Shown here: piece after piece, positions 16,958 through 24,810 of the stretch
How positions within the stretch are numbered: the stretch's first letter is position 1
Layout of the letters: each line of letters starts with the position of its first letter
Assembly (NCBI GenBank): GCA_019873645.1
Contig: JAIOAX010000026.1
Span: forward strand, 1 to 64,000
Length of the DNA: 64,000 bases
DNA from: Chloroflexota bacterium
GTDB taxonomy: Bacteria; Chloroflexota; Anaerolineae; B4-G1; SLSP01
Direction of reading: 5' to 3'
The notes under the pieces: generated by a model
What the model saw: only the letters and a program-made list of their open reading frames with translations
Database searches by the model: none
What the model was told of the DNA's origin: nothing
Made by a program: the position numbers and the translations under genes

Positions 16958-17234
16958 AGCGCAGATCATCCTCTAATTCTGACGTCCCATAATGACGTGG
17001 AATCTCACGCCGCCCTAAGAGTTGCCCAAATTCATATTTCGACATCCCGGCCAGCTCGCGCGCTTTGCCAAAAGAGAGCGCCTCTTGCGCATACAAAGCC
17101 ACGGCCAACTCAATCAGCAAGTTTTGCTCGCGGTATTTTTCCGGCATACGGATGGCTTGCGCTACAGAATCAGGAATAGATAGCTGTAAATGGGCCTTTT
17201 TCTCCGTACGTGGCGTATATTTTTGTGCATCCAT
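16941..17234 (-). CDS. UPF0175 family protein, probable antitoxin
   Basis: 97 residues from ATG 17234, chosen because GGAGG lies eight bases upstream; two earlier in-frame starts (17249, 17258) lack this. The conserved UPF0175 core is visible: LLIELAVALYAQEALSFGKA, ARELAGMSKYEFGQLL, and a C-terminal SELEDDLRYA tail. The family has a ribbon/helix-turn-helix-like fold and is found beside DUF3368 proteins as the presumed antitoxin. It sits 116 bp downstream of the 2-epimerase stop. Confidence 0.83.
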   Translation of the reverse strand: MDAQKYTPRTEKKAHLQLSIPDSVAQAIRMPEKYREQNLLIELAVALYAQEALSFGKARELAGMSKYEFGQLLGRREIPRHYGTSELEDDLRYARGE

Positions 17235-17349
17235 CGTTTCGACCTCCATTGCTTCCACCTCTACTCAGCACAAAGGCTCTAACGCCGTTATTAGCCCTAT
17301 GATACCATGTTTTGGCTCAAATTTCACTTCCCCATCATTCTTGCCACAG

Positions 17350-18423
17350 TCAAGCCGATTGCACATTCCGGTGCCGTAGTCCATCTACGATCCGCTCAGC
17401 CGCCCGTCCATCCCCATACAACGCCGGACGCTCCTCTGGCGTCACAAACTCCCGCACCGCCGCCACGATCCGCGCCGTATCGGCTCCTACCACGACATTC
17501 CACCCTGTCTGCACCGTCTCTACCCACTCGCTTTCATCGCGCATAGTCACGCACGGCACACCGAGCCAGTACGCTTCTTTCTGGATGCCGCCAGAATCGG
17601 TCAAAATCATCCGCGCGGATTGCTCCAGGCGCACCATATCCAGGTAGCCGACCGGGGCGATGGATTTTAGATTGTGGATTGTGGATTTTAGATTGAGGCT
17701 TTCGATGCGGGCGCGGGTGCGGGGATGGACGGGAAAGATGATGGGTTCATCTAGTGCGGCAAAAGCATCCAGGATGGCGCGCAGGCGGGCCGGGTCGTCG
17801 GTGTTTTCGGCGCGGTGGACGGTGGCGAGCAGATACCCTTTTTCCTGCAGTCCCAACTGCTCCAGGATAGCGCTGTGGGTGCGGGCGCGTTCGGCAGCCC
17901 ATAGGAGCGCATCGGCCATCACGTCGCCGACCAGATGGACGCCGCGTGTGATGCCTTCGGCGGTCAGATTGTCCACGGCGGTTTGACTCGGACAAAAAAG
18001 CAAAGCGGCGATATGATCGGTGAGCAGGCGGTTGATCTCTTCCGGCATCCGGCGGTTAAAGGAGCGCAGCCCCGCCTCAACGTGGGCCACGGGGATGTGC
18101 AATTTGGCCGCCGCCAGCGCCCCCGCCAGCGTCGAGTTGGTATCGCCATAGACCAGGACCCAGTCAGGCTTCTCGGATAACAGCACCTGTTCAATTCCGG
18201 CCAGCATCGCCCCGGTTTGTGCGCCGTGCGAACCGGAACCGATGCCCAAATTGACGTCCGGCTGTGGCAAATCCAGTTCAGCAAAGAACACTGCCGACAT
18301 GTTCTCATCGTAGTGTTGGCCGGTATGCACTAGAATCTCGGTGTGCGTTTGCCGCAAGATCCGACTTACCGGCGCAGCCTTGATGAATTGCGGACGTGCG
18401 CCCACAACCGTGACAATCTTCAT
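17350..18423 (-). CDS. wbpI: UDP-N-acetylglucosamine 2-epimerase (non-hydrolysing), WbpI/WecB-like
   Basis: 357 residues, full family length. Motifs: TVVGARPQFIKAAPVS, VHTGQHYDENMS, VLVYGDTNSTLAGALAAAK, HVEAGLRSFNRRMPEE, HRAENTDD and ILTDSGGIQKEAYWLGVPC. The sequence is closer to the WbpI subgroup (VPCVTMRDESEWVETV) than to enterobacterial WecB. In the pathway it would epimerise C2 of UDP-GlcNAc3NAcA or of UDP-GlcNAc. ATG overlaps the upstream dehydrogenase stop (18420-18423). Residues around NLKSTIHNLKS (17661-17700) are encoded by an internal tandem repeat but keep normal family length. Confidence 0.88.
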   Translation of the reverse strand: MKIVTVVGARPQFIKAAPVSRILRQTHTEILVHTGQHYDENMSAVFFAELDLPQPDVNLGIGSGSHGAQTGAMLAGIEQVLLSEKPDWVLVYGDTNSTLAGALAAAKLHIPVAHVEAGLRSFNRRMPEEINRLLTDHIAALLFCPSQTAVDNLTAEGITRGVHLVGDVMADALLWAAERARTHSAILEQLGLQEKGYLLATVHRAENTDDPARLRAILDAFAALDEPIIFPVHPRTRARIESLNLKSTIHNLKSIAPVGYLDMVRLEQSARMILTDSGGIQKEAYWLGVPCVTMRDESEWVETVQTGWNVVVGADTARIVAAVREFVTPEERPALYGDGRAAERIVDGLRHRNVQSA

Positions 18424-19742
18424 GCCTGGTTAGTGCCCTCGCCTACGCCACGATAGATCCAACCTGCCGGTCGCGAAAACACGCGCCGACCAGCTACCAT
18501 AATGGGACCACACAGCGCGTTTTTGAGCGCCTCCAGGTCGAGTGCACGATACGCGCTATGGGCAACCATCACCACCACCGCATCACACCCTTCCGCCAGT
18601 GCATAAACATCGCCCTGATATTCCGCCACATACGGATCGTGGATGACGACCTCCACGCCGCGCGCGCGCAAGTGGGCGACCAGTGCTGCGCTGGGGCTGT
18701 TGCGCGTGTCGTCGGAGTCTTCGAGATAGGCGTAACCCAACACCAGGACGCGCGCGCCGGCTAACGGCTTGCCGGCTTCGCGCAGCGCATCTTCCAGCAG
18801 GGCCGCGATGTGGAACGGCATCCCGTCATTGACTGCACGCGCCGCCGGAATCAGTCGCACGGGCGCGCCGTTCGCTTGTGCCTGATACGCCAGCAGCCAC
18901 GGGTCTTTGGGGATGCAGTGTCCGCCCACCCCGGCGCCCGGCAGGAGCATGTTGCGTCCCGGCGACTTGTTGACCAGCTCGCGCACTTTCCACACATCCC
19001 CACCGACGGCCTCACAGATCAACGCCACTTCGTTGGCGAAGGCGATGTTCACGTCGCGATAGGCGTTCTCTGCCGTCTTGACCAGTTCGGCCGTCACGCA
19101 ATCTGCCGGGTCAAGCTCGGCCTGCACGATATGGCGATACAGCGCCATCATCACTTCCGCCGTCTCCGGCGTCTCGCCGCCGCAGACGCGGCTCACACCG
19201 CGTAAGTTGGCGAGCAGTTTCCCGGGCATCACCCGCTCCGGGCAATGCCCCAGGTAGAAATCCGCATTGGCGCGTTTGCCGGATGTCTCTTCAAGCAAGG
19301 GCTTGACCAGGCGCGCCATCGTGCCGGGCGCGATGGTGGATTCCACGATGACCAGCGCGCCGCTCTTCAACACCGGCCCCAAAGCGCGCAGCGCGCTTTG
19401 CAAGGCCGCATAACGCGGGATATGCTGCTCGTCCACCGGTGTCTCGACGTTGATGGTGATGACGTCGCAGGTTTGCAAATCGGCGTATTGCATCGTCGCC
19501 CGGAGACGCCCTTCCGCCACCACCGCCGCCAGCAATTCCGCCAATCCCGGCTCACGGCCTTCGATGGGGGACTTACCGGCGTTGATGAGCGCCACACGCT
19601 CCGCCTTCACATCTACGCCGGTCACGGGGAAACCGGCCTCGGCGAACAGACAGGCCACAGGTAAGCCGACATACCCCAGTCCGATGATGCCGATGCCGGC
19701 CGTCTTCGCGGTGATTTTTTGTTGTAAAGTTGCCAGACTCAC
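18420..19742 (-). CDS. wbpA: UDP-N-acetyl-D-glucosamine/mannosamine 6-dehydrogenase
   Basis: 440 residues of the UDP-glucose/GDP-mannose dehydrogenase superfamily. The NAD-binding loop is GIIGLGYVGLPVA, the catalytic Cys is in GVGGHCIPKDPWLL, and ELVKTAENAYRDVNIAFANE is the central helix. It oxidises the C6 hydroxyl of a UDP-HexNAc to the uronic acid. Start is GTG 19742 with a GTGA overlap. The context of WbpB-, WbpE- and WbpD-like genes favours UDP-GlcNAc as substrate (WbpA role), but a WecC-type ManNAc dehydrogenase cannot be excluded. Confidence 0.87.
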   Translation of the reverse strand: MSLATLQQKITAKTAGIGIIGLGYVGLPVACLFAEAGFPVTGVDVKAERVALINAGKSPIEGREPGLAELLAAVVAEGRLRATMQYADLQTCDVITINVETPVDEQHIPRYAALQSALRALGPVLKSGALVIVESTIAPGTMARLVKPLLEETSGKRANADFYLGHCPERVMPGKLLANLRGVSRVCGGETPETAEVMMALYRHIVQAELDPADCVTAELVKTAENAYRDVNIAFANEVALICEAVGGDVWKVRELVNKSPGRNMLLPGAGVGGHCIPKDPWLLAYQAQANGAPVRLIPAARAVNDGMPFHIAALLEDALREAGKPLAGARVLVLGYAYLEDSDDTRNSPSAALVAHLRARGVEVVIHDPYVAEYQGDVYALAEGCDAVVVMVAHSAYRALDLEALKNALCGPIMVAGRRVFSRPAGWIYRGVGEGTNQA

Positions 19743-20749
19743 GCCCGCACCTCGATCACCCGATGGGTCTTGCCGGACTCAACAATCGCCAGCGCCAGCC
19801 GCAGAGCCGCCAGGCCATCTGCACCGCTGACCGGCGCCGGCGCGCCGTTGAGCACGGCTGCGGCGAACGCCTCCAGTTCCGCGCGCAGCGGCTCATAACG
19901 GCGGATGGGATAGCGCACCATCTGTCCCTCGCTCACGCCTTTGAGAATGCTCAGCGGTCCCCAGGCCACGCCGTTGACCTCGCTGTTTTCGTAGAAGTAG
20001 AGGTCTTGCGTCAAATCGTCGGCGCGGAACATCCCCTGCTCGCCGAGGACGAGCACTTCGCGCACTTTTTGCGGCGTCAGCCAGTTGATGTCCAGCAGGC
20101 CGGTCATATCGTTGTCGAAACGCAGCAACGCCGTCATCAAGTCCTCGTGTTCGGTATGGATGCGTTGTTCCGTCTCGGCATAGACGCGCAACGGCTCGGC
20201 CCCGCTGATGAAGCGCATCACGTCCAGATCGTGCGGAGCCAGATCGACGACCACACCCACGTCACGCACTCGCGGCGGGAACGGCCCCACGCGCCGGCAA
20301 ATGATCTGGAAGATTTTGCCCAACTTTCCTGCCGCCAAGTGCTCTTTGAGTGCCTGGATTGAGGGGCTGAAGCGCACGATGTGGCCGACCATCAAACGTC
20401 GGCCCAGCGCCGCGGCGCAATCAATGAGCGCCTGCGCCTCCTTCACCGTCGCCGCGATGGGTTTCTCCACCAGCACATCCGCGCCGGCCGCCATGACTGC
20501 TTCCGCCGCCGCCCGATGATCGCGGGTGGGAACGGCCACGGTGACCACATCGGGCCGTTCACGCTCCAGCAGCATCCGGTAATCGGTGTATGCCGGGACG
20601 TTGTATTTCGCCGCGACCTGTTGTCCTATCTCCAGGTTCACATCCGCCACGCCTATGAGGCGGGTTTGCGGGATTTCCGTATACACGCGCGCGTGGTTGC
20701 GCCCCATCGCCCCTACGCCGATCACCGCGGCTTTCAAATCTTTGCTCAT
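19739..20749 (-). CDS. wbpB: Gfo/Idh/MocA oxidoreductase, WbpB-like
   Basis: 336 residues. Rossmann loop VIGVGAMGRNHARVY, then the EKP signature in VLVEKPIAATV and APHDLDVMRF, which holds the catalytic His expected in sugar oxidoreductases. In the pathway it would oxidise C3 of UDP-GlcNAcA to the 3-keto sugar for the aminotransferase encoded immediately upstream. ATG at 20749; the 54-bp gap to the aminotransferase stop is a short AATCTGCT repeat tract. The stop overlaps the dehydrogenase GTG. Confidence 0.85.
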   Translation of the reverse strand: MSKDLKAAVIGVGAMGRNHARVYTEIPQTRLIGVADVNLEIGQQVAAKYNVPAYTDYRMLLERERPDVVTVAVPTRDHRAAAEAVMAAGADVLVEKPIAATVKEAQALIDCAAALGRRLMVGHIVRFSPSIQALKEHLAAGKLGKIFQIICRRVGPFPPRVRDVGVVVDLAPHDLDVMRFISGAEPLRVYAETEQRIHTEHEDLMTALLRFDNDMTGLLDINWLTPQKVREVLVLGEQGMFRADDLTQDLYFYENSEVNGVAWGPLSILKGVSEGQMVRYPIRRYEPLRAELEAFAAAVLNGAPAPVSGADGLAALRLALAIVESGKTHRVIEVRA

Positions 20750-20767
20750 CTATACCTCATGTTAGAT

Positions 20768-20817
20768 CAGTAGATTGAGCAGATTTTAATCTGCTAAATC
20801 TGCTTAATCTGCTGACC
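20768..20817. repeat. AATCTGCT tandem repeat tract
   Basis: Imperfect nine-base copies of AATCTGCTt/a, plus an inverted copy (AGCAGATT). The tract also encodes the final residues (RSAD) and stop codon of the WbpE-like aminotransferase at 20804. Confidence 0.65.
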
Positions 20818-21904
20818 GGAATATATCTCCCTGGCTAAAAGCATTGACCACTGCGACGACGGTTTCCAGGTCGGTCTGAGAGAGCGCCGGGTGCACCGGC
20901 AAGGAGAGCACTTCCTGCGTGGCGCGTTCGGCCTCCGGCAAATGCTGGTTGTAGCCTAACTGTTGCGTGTAATACGTCTGCTGATGGATTGCCACCGGAT
21001 AGTAGACACCGAAGCCGATGCCGTTGGCCTTGAGGTGTTCGGCCAGCGCATCGCGGCGACCATCGGGGACACGGATGGTGTATTGATGGAAGACGTGCGT
21101 GTAGCCTTCAGGCGTGACCGGCACGCCGACCCCGCGCAGGTGTTCATTCAAATAACGCGCATTGGCGATCCGCGCTGCGTTGAACGGCTCCAATTTTCCC
21201 AGTTGCGCCAGGCCAATAGCGGCATGCACATCGGTCATACGGAAATTGAAGCCCAGTTCGTCGTGGTAATAACGCCGCCGCATCCCGTGCTGGCGGATGA
21301 TCCGGCAATTCTCGGCAATGCGCGCATCGTTGGTGGTGATCATGCCGCCTTCCGCCGAAGTGATGTTTTTGGTAGGATAAAGGGAGAACGTCCCCGTGCC
21401 CCACGCGCCAGCGCGTTTACCGTGCAGCGCAGCGCCATGGGATTGACATGCATCCTCAATGACGACCAGGCCGTGCTTGTCGGCAATGGCCTGGATGGCT
21501 TCCATATCCGCCATCAGCCCGAACAAATGCACCGGCAAGATAGCCTTCGTGCGCGGCGTGATGGCCGCTTCGATTTGCGCCGGGTTAATGTTGAATGTTG
21601 GCGGATCAATGTCCACGAAGACCGGCCGGGCGCCGACATACAGGATGCTGTTCGCCGAGGCGATGAATGTGAACGGCGAGGTGATGACCTCGTCCCCAGG
21701 GCCAATACCGTGCGCCAGGAGCGCCACGTGCAGCGCCGTCGTGCCGCTGCTGGTGGCAATAGCGTGCTCCACACCGCACATCGCCGCGAAGGCTTCCTCA
21801 AAGGCTTTGACCCGCGGGCCTTGCGCCAACATGCCAGAATCCAAAACTTCAAGCACCGCTTGCTTTTCTTCATCCCCGATCAAGGGTTTGGCGATAGGGA
21901 TCAT
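20804..21904 (-). CDS. wbpE: DegT/DnrJ/EryC1/StrS aminotransferase, WbpE-like
   Basis: 366 residues from ATG 21904, which overlaps the acetyltransferase stop (ATGA); a longer open frame upstream is only the shadow of that gene. PLP-enzyme marks: SSGTTALHVALLAHGIGPG, SPFTFIASANSI, FSLYPTKNITSAEGGM with the Schiff-base Lys, and GFNFRMTDVHAAIGL. It would transfer an amino group to C3 of the UDP-3-keto-sugar, probably from glutamate. The last residues come from the adjoining repeat. Confidence 0.88.
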   Translation of the reverse strand: MIPIAKPLIGDEEKQAVLEVLDSGMLAQGPRVKAFEEAFAAMCGVEHAIATSSGTTALHVALLAHGIGPGDEVITSPFTFIASANSILYVGARPVFVDIDPPTFNINPAQIEAAITPRTKAILPVHLFGLMADMEAIQAIADKHGLVVIEDACQSHGAALHGKRAGAWGTGTFSLYPTKNITSAEGGMITTNDARIAENCRIIRQHGMRRRYYHDELGFNFRMTDVHAAIGLAQLGKLEPFNAARIANARYLNEHLRGVGVPVTPEGYTHVFHQYTIRVPDGRRDALAEHLKANGIGFGVYYPVAIHQQTYYTQQLGYNQHLPEAERATQEVLSLPVHPALSQTDLETVVAVVNAFSQGDIFRSAD

Positions 21905-22512
21905 GCGACCTTCCTCCAGGTTTCGAGTGGGATAGCTACCGTGTGATGACAACGAGGACATTGCGCCAGCATCATCTCCGCCTGCGTTTCTCCCGGCAAC
22001 AGGCGCGCTCCGCAGGCGCACACGAACCCGATCAGCCGCGCCGGATTGCCGACCACCAGCCCGTGTGCGGGGACGTCTTTGGTGACGACGGCACCCGCAC
22101 CCACCATCGCCCATTCCCCGACGACGACTTTGGGCAAGATCGTGGCATTTGCGCCGAGCGCCGCCCCACGCTTGATCACGATCCGCCCCAATACCCAATC
22201 GTCGGCGGCCTTCAACGAGCCGTCGGGGTTCACCGCACGCGGCAGATTGTCGTTGGTAAAACACACATGCGGCCCGACAAAAACGCCGTCTTCGATTTCC
22301 ACGCCGTGGTAGATGGAGACGTAGTTCTGGATTTTAACGTTGTTGCCGATCCGCACACCGAAATCCACGTACACGCCTTTGCCGAGGATGCAGTTCTGAC
22401 CGATGTACGCGTCCTCGCGCACCTGACACTGATGCCAGATACTCGTTCCGGGACCGATAACTGCCTTGTCCGACACATCCGCCGTTGGGTGAATTCTTAC
22501 GTTGTCATGCAT
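21901..22512 (-). CDS. wbpD: Left-handed beta-helix acetyltransferase, WbpD-like
   Basis: 203 residues from ATG 22512 (MHDNVRIHPTADV). Hexapeptide repeats run through most of the protein (IGPGTSIWHQCQVREDAYIG, VDFGVRIGNNVKIQNYVSIY), with a conserved FVGPHVCFTNDNLPRA segment that holds the catalytic Asn/His-type residues of WbpD. The C-terminus adds a zinc ribbon (CACG, CPRC). It would N-acetylate the 3-amino group to give UDP-GlcNAc3NAcA. It is the first of the five pathway genes. The 5' side is a repeat-filled gap of about 150 bp. Confidence 0.87.
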   Translation of the reverse strand: MHDNVRIHPTADVSDKAVIGPGTSIWHQCQVREDAYIGQNCILGKGVYVDFGVRIGNNVKIQNYVSIYHGVEIEDGVFVGPHVCFTNDNLPRAVNPDGSLKAADDWVLGRIVIKRGAALGANATILPKVVVGEWAMVGAGAVVTKDVPAHGLVVGNPARLIGFVCACGARLLPGETQAEMMLAQCPRCHHTVAIPLETWRKVA

Positions 22513-22573
22513 CCTATTTCTCTCCTTCACTTTGATCAGCAGACATCATGAGCTACGTGCTCCACCCAGAATG

Positions 22574-22660
22574 AAAATGCATGTCAACGGATTAAACGGA
22601 TTTGAACGGATTAACTTTCAACTGGCGCATAAATCTGCTCAATCTGCTTAATCTGCTGAC
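22574..22660. repeat. Composite dispersed repeat, long copy
   Basis: Tandem ACGGATT units, then TTTCAACTGGCGCATAAATC, then three AATCTGCT units. An almost identical shorter copy lies at 52256-52311. It fills the gap between uridine kinase and the wbpD-like gene. Confidence 0.7.
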
Positions 22661-22665
22661 AGAGA

Positions 22666-23289
22666 TTACGCGCGTTCTGCCAGTAGCCCCCGAATCCGCG
22701 CGGCCACCATCTCAATCGCCACCTCATTGAAGCCGCCTTCGGGGATGATGACATCGGCATAACGTTTGCTTGGCTCGACAAATTCCAGGTGCATCGGACG
22801 CACCGTCGTCAGGTATTGCTCGATGACCGATTCAAAGGTACGTCCACGTTCCTGCATATCCCGTTGCAGGCGACGGATGAGGCGGATGTCGGCGTCGGTA
22901 TCAATGAACAGCTTGACATCAAATAACGGCCGCAACGCCGGTTCGGCAAAGATGAGGATGCCTTCGACCAGGATGATCGGGGACGGCTCGGCGTGAATGG
23001 TCTTATCGGTGCGCGCATGCCGGGTGAAGTCATAGACGGGGATTTCAACGGGATGTCCGTCGCGCAGCCGCTTGAGATGTTCAATCATCAGGCTGGTTTC
23101 CAGCGCGTCAGGATGATCGAAGTTCATCCGGCTGCGCTCTTCCAACGAGAGATGACGCAGGTCTTTGTAATAGGCATCGTGAGGAATATAGGTGATGTGT
23201 TCTGCCCCCACACGTTGCAGAATACTGTTGGCAACCGTGGTTTTGCCGGACCCTGTTCCCCCGGCTACGCCAATGATGATCGAACGCAT
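22666..23289 (-). CDS. udk: Uridine kinase
   Basis: 207 residues, full length for the family. The P-loop GVAGGTGSGKTTVAN is at the N-terminus, followed by YYKDLRHLSLEERSRMNFDHPDAL and VEGILIFAEPALRPLFDVKLF, all typical of Udk, which phosphorylates uridine and cytidine in pyrimidine salvage. ATG 23289. It could feed UTP for the nucleotide sugars made by the adjacent operon, but this is only positional. Confidence 0.93.
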   Translation of the reverse strand: MRSIIIGVAGGTGSGKTTVANSILQRVGAEHITYIPHDAYYKDLRHLSLEERSRMNFDHPDALETSLMIEHLKRLRDGHPVEIPVYDFTRHARTDKTIHAEPSPIILVEGILIFAEPALRPLFDVKLFIDTDADIRLIRRLQRDMQERGRTFESVIEQYLTTVRPMHLEFVEPSKRYADVIIPEGGFNEVAIEMVAARIRGLLAERA

Positions 23290-23351
23290 ACACCCTCCTT
23301 AGAAATAGTCAGGTAGTCTTTAGTCTGGTAGTCGAGTTGAACGTTATTCGC

Positions 23352-24350
23352 TCAGTCTGTTGACGAGCTGGCATCTGGCGGCTCTGTCGGCGTCGGTGCG
23401 GAGGTTCTGCGATGGGAAAGGTAGTGGGTAAAGACGGCGATACCCAGCATCAGCATCCCCAAACCCTCGACCGGTGCGCCGGGATTGTAAACGGCCTCAA
23501 AACGCAGCAGGACCTGACGACTCAGTTGCAGGCGCACATCGTTCGCCGCCAGAATCCCGTCCCCCTGGAAGGTAGTCTCGGCGAGCAATTCTCCATCGGC
23601 GATACGATAGACTTGCGCCTGGACAGGCATGCCGTTTCCGCGGAACCGGCTCAGGCGAAAGACGAACCCGACCTGCGGCAACGCGAAGTAGGCATCCGGC
23701 GTCTCATCGCTTAACACGACGCGCAGTTCCGCCTGCGGCTCGTCACGCGCCGAGGGCGACAGGAGCAAAACTTGCCCTTGCGAATCAACCGCCTGCACAT
23801 TCAATCCGACAGTGCTTCCCTGCGGAATCAAGTATAGTCCATAACGCTCTGTAAACAACAGGGCGGCGCTCTTGCGCGGCGGCAACGTCAGCCCTGCATC
23901 CGTTATCGCCACAGGTTCCCCCGGCCATACGAGTACGTTCGCCTGCTTCCAGCCCCATAGCCTTTGCATGCCCCATCCGACGATCACCAGCACACCGCCT
24001 GCACATGCCAGCGTCCGCAACCGACGGTCCAGGCGTGACAGCGTCGCCCAGTGTTCGAACAGTTCTCCGACCCGGGCCGCAACGCTTAGAGCCAGGAAGA
24101 CAAGGGGTATGCGCATCCACACAGAAGTGCGTAAGGTGAGACCGCCGAGAGTGGAGAGGGGATTGGCCCACTCTTTGAGGGTAGTGCGCTGTTCGGCAAG
24201 CCAGCGGGAATAAGCGGAGCCGGCAACGGGGGATTGCGGTAGAAGCACAACCAGGGTTTGAAGTATGAGCAGGGCGAGCAGGATTTCAAGTAGCCTGCGA
24301 TCCTCGCCGAGCCATGCCCATACCTTGTTGAGTGTTTGCTGCGCCCGCAT
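23352..24350 (-). CDS. ResB-like membrane protein
   Basis: About 332 residues from ATG 24350 (MRAQQTLNKVW), which has AAGGGG a few bases upstream. The open frame continues upstream across the tRNA gene, which cannot be coding. Three hydrophobic segments lie in the first 135 residues; a predicted extracytoplasmic beta-rich part follows, with a last helix near residue 295. The pattern LRTSVWMRIPLVFLALSVAARV resembles ResB-type cytochrome c biogenesis proteins, but no ResC partner is nearby. Role uncertain. Confidence 0.6.
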   Translation of the reverse strand: MRAQQTLNKVWAWLGEDRRLLEILLALLILQTLVVLLPQSPVAGSAYSRWLAEQRTTLKEWANPLSTLGGLTLRTSVWMRIPLVFLALSVAARVGELFEHWATLSRLDRRLRTLACAGGVLVIVGWGMQRLWGWKQANVLVWPGEPVAITDAGLTLPPRKSAALLFTERYGLYLIPQGSTVGLNVQAVDSQGQVLLLSPSARDEPQAELRVVLSDETPDAYFALPQVGFVFRLSRFRGNGMPVQAQVYRIADGELLAETTFQGDGILAANDVRLQLSRQVLLRFEAVYNPGAPVEGLGMLMLGIAVFTHYLSHRRTSAPTPTEPPDASSSTD

Positions 24351-24373
24351 AGGCCCCTTCGGTACCAATCTAC

Positions 24374-24400
24374 AAAAAAAGCCCCGTTGACTCCGGGGCC
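24374..24400 (-). terminator. Rho-independent terminator behind tRNA-Thr
   Basis: On the minus strand GCCCCGG, a short loop and CGGGGC are followed by seven T. It lies just after the tRNA gene and before the ResB-like gene. Confidence 0.85.
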
Positions 24401-24406
24401 GGAGAG

Positions 24407-24479
24407 AGCCACCCTTGGGAATTGAACCCAAAACCTGGCGCTTACGAAGCGTCTGCTCTGCCGATTGAGCTAGGGTGGC
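24407..24479 (-). tRNA. tRNA-Thr (anticodon CGT)
   Basis: The minus strand folds as a cloverleaf: acceptor stem GCCACCC/GGGTGGC, D stem GCTC/GAGC, anticodon loop TTCGTAA (CGT, reads ACG), T arm TTGGG-TTCAATT-CCCAA, discriminator T. CCA is not encoded. The second base pair of the anticodon stem is an A-C mismatch (GACGC/GCGCC). Confidence 0.92.
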
Positions 24480-24651
24480 AGTTACGAGGCTTATTATATC
24501 CAGAACTGTGTAGATGGCAAGTGATTGAGTAGACGGTAGACAGTAGACGGTAGACGGGAAGGGGAAGGGGGATTGGTGCAACTTTGCTCCACCAGTAACG
24601 TAATGAGAATGTCAAAAGTGGCATTGCGCTGTCTAAGTCGAATAGACAACT
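24480..24651. repeat. Gene-free gap with short GTAGACG-type repeats
   Basis: From 24480 to 24810 no gene is visible. The left part (about 24526-24565) has imperfect tandem copies of AGACGGT/AGACAGT. The stretch 24740-24795 has GACTATC-like copies. A promoter for pspA lies between them. Confidence 0.5.
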
Positions 24652-24680
24652 TTGACAAAGGAGATTTTCGGCTATACACT
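24652..24680 (+). promoter_or_regulatory. Probable promoter of the pspA gene
   Basis: TTGACA (24652-24657), a 17-bp spacer and TACACT (24675-24680), about 130 bp upstream of the pspA ATG. The minus-10 is imperfect. No sigma-54-type GG-N10-GC promoter was seen in this gap, in contrast to enterobacterial psp. Confidence 0.5.
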
Positions 24681-24810
24681 GAAAACATCAGTCAACATCT
24701 AGTTGTAAAATAACCTGTCGCGCGCCGGTTCGTGAGATAAGTACGCTGACTATCGGACTATCTAGCTACCGGACTGAAAACTATCAAACTATTTTTAAGG
24801 AGGTAATCAA

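Noticed and set aside
21905..22264. Longer N-terminus of the WbpE-like aminotransferase
   Set aside because: It is an out-of-frame shadow of the acetyltransferase gene, rich in Arg/Gly, and the ATGA overlap at 21901-21904 gives a natural start.
24351..24581. Longer N-terminus of the ResB-like gene
   Set aside because: The upstream frame runs through the tRNA-Thr gene and its terminator, so the start at 24350 is used.
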